A DNA stretch of 64,000 nucleotides from positions 248,001-312,000 of the forward strand of contig NZ_JAPDRJ010000003.1 of NCBI RefSeq assembly GCF_040706535.1, read 5' to 3'. A program made the position numbers and the translations under genes. Below the pieces are notes generated by a model, which worked only from the letters and a program-made list of their open reading frames with translations, ran no database searches and was not told the DNA's origin. Shown piece after piece: positions 61,160-64,000 of the stretch. Source of the DNA: Lentisalinibacter orientalis. Its GTDB lineage: Bacteria; Pseudomonadota; Gammaproteobacteria; Steroidobacterales; Woeseiaceae. The first letter of the stretch is position 1. The number at the start of each line of letters is the position of its first letter.

Positions 61160-62527
61160 ATGGAACTGACCACGCTGCGCGCCATCTCCCCCGTCGACGG
61201 CCGCTATGCCTCGAAGGCGGCGCCGCTGCGGGACGTCTTCAGCGAATTCGGGCTGATCCGGTTCCGGGTGCTGGTGGAAGTCCGCTGGCTGCAGTTCCTG
61301 GCGGATGAGCCGGCCATCGCCGAGCTGCCCCCGCTGCCCGGCCACCTGAAGGACATGCTGAACCGCATCGTCGACGGCTTCGCCGGCGAGGACGCCGCCC
61401 GCGTCAAGGCCATCGAGTCCACCACCAACCACGACGTGAAGGCGGTGGAGTATTTCCTCGGCGAGCGCCTGGGCGAGGGCGCCGATGCGGCGCGGGTGCG
61501 GAGCTTCATCCATTTCGGCTGCACCTCCGAGGACGTGAACAACCTGGCCTACGCGCTCATGCTGCGCCACGGCCGCGACGACGTGCTGCTGCCGGCGATG
61601 CGCGAGCTCGGTGCCTCGCTCGATGCCATGGCCCGCCAGCACGCCGGCCTCGCCATGCTGTCGCGCACCCATGGCCAGACGGCCAGCCCGACCACGCTGG
61701 GCAAGGAGATCGCCAACGTGGCCGAGCGCCTGCGCCTGCAGAGACGCGGTCTGCAGCAGGTCGCGGTCCGCGGCAAATTCAACGGCGCCGTCGGCAACTT
61801 CAACGCCCACGCGGCGGCGTACCCGGACGTGGACTGGCCGGCGCTGTCCGCGCGCTTCGTGGAATCCCTCGGCCTCGCGCCGAACGCCTTCACCACCCAG
61901 ATCGAACCCCACGACTGGATCGCCGAGTACTGCCATGCGCTGAGCCGCTACAACACGGTGCTCACCGACCTGTGCCGGGACGTCTGGGGTTACATCTCGC
62001 TCGGCTATTTCCGCCAGCGCCGGGTGGAAGGCGAGGTGGGCTCCTCCACCATGCCGCACAAGATCAACCCGATCGATTTCGAGAATGCAGAGGGCAACCT
62101 GGGCGTCGCCAACGCGCTGCTGGGCCACTTCGCGGACAAGCTGCCGATTTCCCGCTGGCAACGGGACCTGACCGACTCCACCGTACTGCGCAACCTCGGA
62201 GTGGCGCTGGCGCACAGCCTGATCGCCATCGAGTCGGCCCGCCGCGGGCTCGCCAAGCTGCAGGTGGACCCGGAGCGCATCGGCGCCGACCTGGAAGGCG
62301 CCTGGGAGGTGCTCGGCGAAGCGGTGCAGACGGTGATGCGCCGCTACGGCATCGACGAGCCCTACGAGAAGCTGAAGGCGCTGACCCGCGGACGACGCAT
62401 CGACCGCGACGCCATGGCCGCGTTCATCCGCTCGCTGGAGATCCCCGAGGCCGAGAAGGAACGTCTCCTCGCGCTGACACCGTCGACCTACACCGGGCTC
62501 GCGGAGAGCCTGGCCCGCTCTCGCTGA
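61160..62527 (+). CDS. purB: Adenylosuccinate lyase
   Basis: A 455-residue lyase acting twice in purine synthesis (SAICAR to AICAR; adenylosuccinate to AMP). The start MELTTLRAISPVDGRYASKAAPL, the Thr-rich histidine block LSRTHGQTASPTTLGKE and the active-site loop GSSTMPHKINPIDFENAEGN (near residue 294) are those of the gammaproteobacterial PurB class. roxA follows after 10 bp. E. coli also has purB near roxA, but there phoPQ lies between them. Confidence 0.97.
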   Translation: MELTTLRAISPVDGRYASKAAPLRDVFSEFGLIRFRVLVEVRWLQFLADEPAIAELPPLPGHLKDMLNRIVDGFAGEDAARVKAIESTTNHDVKAVEYFLGERLGEGADAARVRSFIHFGCTSEDVNNLAYALMLRHGRDDVLLPAMRELGASLDAMARQHAGLAMLSRTHGQTASPTTLGKEIANVAERLRLQRRGLQQVAVRGKFNGAVGNFNAHAAAYPDVDWPALSARFVESLGLAPNAFTTQIEPHDWIAEYCHALSRYNTVLTDLCRDVWGYISLGYFRQRRVEGEVGSSTMPHKINPIDFENAEGNLGVANALLGHFADKLPISRWQRDLTDSTVLRNLGVALAHSLIAIESARRGLAKLQVDPERIGADLEGAWEVLGEAVQTVMRRYGIDEPYEKLKALTRGRRIDRDAMAAFIRSLEIPEAEKERLLALTPSTYTGLAESLARSR

Positions 62528-62537
62528 CCGGCCAGGC

Positions 62538-63695
62538 ATGACCGTTCCGCCGGCGCTGCAACTGCCCGGCTGCCTGACCCAGGCCGGGTTCCTGTCGCGC
62601 TACTGGCAGAAGCGTGCCCTGTTCCTGCCCGGCGCCCTGCCCGGCTTCCGCCCGCCGCTGACCGTCGACGAACTCGCGGGACTGGCGTGCGAGCCCGAGG
62701 TGGAGTCCCGGCTGGTCTTCACGGAACGAGGCGCCGGCGCCGTACGCTACCGCGCCGAGACCGGCCCGTTCGAGCCCGGGTATCTCGCCGCCCTGCCCCC
62801 ATCCGACTGGACGCTGCTGGTCCACGACCTGGACCGTCATCTGCCGGAGCTGCGCTCCCTGTTGCTGGCCCCACGCTTCCTGCCGGCCTGGCGCATGGGC
62901 GACCTCATGGCGAGCGTGGCCGCCCCCGGCGGCTCCGTGGGGCCGCACCGGGACAGCTATGACGTCTTTTTGCTGCAGGGCGAGGGACGGCGGCGCTGGC
63001 AGCTGGGCAGCGGCGCCCCGGCGCGGGCGAGTTCCGGGCTGCGGCTGCTGGAGGATTTCCGCGCGGAGGAGGAATTCGTCTGCGGGCCTGGCGATGCACT
63101 CTACGTGCCGCCGGGCGCCGGCCATCACGGGGTCGCCGAGACACTCTGCACCACCTGGTCCCTGGGGCTGCAGGCGCCGCTCGTCCGCGACCTGGCACTG
63201 TACCTGGACCTCGATGCCCGGGAGATCGAGCCGGACCGGCGCTACGCCGATCCCGACCTGGTGCCCGAAGAGTGCCGGGGCGGCGTCATCCACCCGGCCG
63301 CGGTCCGCCGCTGCCGCGCCGCCCTGCCCGACGCGGCCGGTGTGGACGACGACGATATCGCCGAAGCCCTCGGGCGTCTGGTCACCCTGCCGAAGCCGGG
63401 CCATCGCCCGCAACCCGCGACGCCGGCCGAGACCGCCGCGATCGTGGCGGCGGCGGGCGAAGGGCGGCCGCTCCGGGCCGCGCAGTCGGCCTGTTTCCGC
63501 GGCAGCGCGGGCCCTGTGCTCTGCGCCGCCGGCGAGTCCTTCCCGGTGCCGGAAGCGGCCTGGCCGCTGGCCTGCCGGCTCGCCGGCGCCGAGGGCGCCG
63601 AGGGTCTCGTCATAGCCCCGCCGCCGGACGAGGCGGCCGAAAGCCTGCTCACGCTGCTCGCCCGCCACGGCCTTGTCGAGACACTACCCGGCTGA
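62538..63695 (+). CDS. roxA: Ribosomal protein uL16 arginine 3-hydroxylase (RoxA/YcfD-like)
   Basis: A 385-residue JmjC/cupin Fe(II)/2-oxoglutarate oxygenase. Metal triad: H-x-D in GPHRDSYDVFLLQ (near residue 135) and the last His in PPGAGHHGVAE. The start (LTQAGFLSRYWQKRALFLPGAL) and the W-rich loops match E. coli YcfD, which hydroxylates Arg81 of ribosomal protein uL16. The dimerisation and winged-helix parts follow. It is translationally close to purB, and the downstream palindrome overlaps its stop codon. Confidence 0.91.
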   Translation: MTVPPALQLPGCLTQAGFLSRYWQKRALFLPGALPGFRPPLTVDELAGLACEPEVESRLVFTERGAGAVRYRAETGPFEPGYLAALPPSDWTLLVHDLDRHLPELRSLLLAPRFLPAWRMGDLMASVAAPGGSVGPHRDSYDVFLLQGEGRRRWQLGSGAPARASSGLRLLEDFRAEEEFVCGPGDALYVPPGAGHHGVAETLCTTWSLGLQAPLVRDLALYLDLDAREIEPDRRYADPDLVPEECRGGVIHPAAVRRCRAALPDAAGVDDDDIAEALGRLVTLPKPGHRPQPATPAETAAIVAAAGEGRPLRAAQSACFRGSAGPVLCAAGESFPVPEAAWPLACRLAGAEGAEGLVIAPPPDEAAESLLTLLARHGLVETLPG

Positions 63696-63707
63696 GAACC
63701 GTTCTCA
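63693..63707. promoter_or_regulatory. 15-bp palindrome overlapping the roxA stop
   Basis: Perfect 7-bp arms (tgagaac / gttctca) around one C, with the first TGA being the roxA stop codon. Could be an operator for the next gene, whose start is 118 bases on. No known consensus is matched with confidence. Confidence 0.35.
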
Positions 63708-63824
63708 TCACGTCATCCGGGCCCGAAAACGTGACGCAGTTGGCACGGTCGCCGGCATCCCCCCGCTTAACATCATCCGTCCGACGGGCGACCCGTAATC
63801 CATCAGCCAGCGGACCTGCCAAGG

Positions 63825-64000
63825 ATGAGCGAGAAGAAGGCGAAAGAGCACGAACGGCGCGTCATCTCCACCCGGGAGGAGATGCGCCGGGCGGCGATCG
63901 ATATCGCCAAGACCGCCAATCGCAGCCTCGCCATCTTCACCCACGACCTCGAGCCGGGCATCTATGACGACCTGGACTTCCTGGAGGTCATCAAGCGGCT
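63825..64000 (+). CDS. Unknown protein, N-terminal part (runs off window)
   Basis: The first 58 codons and two bases of a gene truncated by the window edge. AAGG lies just before the ATG. It reads MSEKKAKEHERRVIST then REEMRRAAIDIAKTANRSLAIFTHDLEP and YDDLDFLEVIKRL. The segment resembles a family that follows purB/roxA-like genes in pseudomonads and is annotated with phospholipase D-like (DUF7931) or acetyltransferase-linked names, but this is weak. The first 15 residues are highly charged. Confidence 0.6.
   Translation, partial: MSEKKAKEHERRVISTREEMRRAAIDIAKTANRSLAIFTHDLEPGIYDDLDFLEVIKR

Overview
The window is 64 kb of GC-rich, gene-dense chromosomal DNA from an aerobic, Gram-negative, heterotrophic bacterium, most likely a gammaproteobacterium. 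The clues are the full cytochrome c maturation operon (system I), RluE and YceH homologues, a glyoxylate bypass, a purB-roxA pair, TonB-dependent uptake and many lipoprotein signals. The exact genus cannot be read from this stretch. No prophage, insertion sequence, CRISPR array or rRNA operon is visible. Most genes overlap their operon neighbours by 4 bases (ATGA or GTGA), so translational coupling is the rule.

Layout. 0-4.2 kb (minus): two amidohydrolases, an enoyl-CoA hydratase-like protein, a TauE/SafE permease and a chalcone-isomerase-like protein. 4.3-5.2 kb (plus): a fatty acid desaturase. 5.3-12.2 kb (minus): ccmABCDEFGHI in one operon. 12.5-13.8 kb: an ExeA-like ATPase with a degenerate Walker A, fused to an FHA domain. 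13.8-15.5 kb: a small PHA-system protein and a wax ester synthase/DGAT. 15.6-20.0 kb (minus): a five-gene operon of thermostable-hemolysin family protein, AMP-dependent ligase, haem-oxygenase-like diiron protein, SDR and TPR protein, which looks like an uncharacterised small-molecule pathway. 20.2-24.0 kb: a secreted orphan, a cNMP-binding protein, YceH, tRNA-Leu, a lipoprotein, tRNA-Cys and an AI-2E-type permease. 24.1-26.3 kb: a TonB-dependent receptor. 26.4-34.4 kb (minus): an ECF sigma factor, a Ser/Thr kinase with TPRs and three exported DUF1566/Calx-beta proteins, ending in a clear terminator.

34.5-42.3 kb (minus): tRNA-Gly, pgsA-uvrC, a family 5 uracil-DNA glycosylase, and icd, aceA and aceB, which together control the isocitrate branch point and glyoxylate bypass. 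42.5-50.8 kb: rluE, class II DAHP synthase, an ALDH7 dehydrogenase, a periplasmic metallo-beta-lactamase-fold enzyme, a one-domain asparaginase and an NfeD-slipin membrane pair. This block is bracketed by two inverted copies of a 255-bp palindrome-rich repeat, each between convergent genes. 50.9-58.0 kb (minus): hrpA, then a PhoPQ-like PepSY, response regulator and sensor kinase operon whose kinase carries a coding minisatellite, then a glycine-zipper envelope protein. 58.2-61.0 kb (minus): mazG, a Nudix CoA pyrophosphatase and fumC. 61.2-64 kb (plus): purB, roxA and the start of an unknown gene.

The best candidates for something not yet described are the thermostable-hemolysin/ligase/diiron/SDR operon, the sigma-kinase-DUF1566 operon and the 255-bp inverted element.
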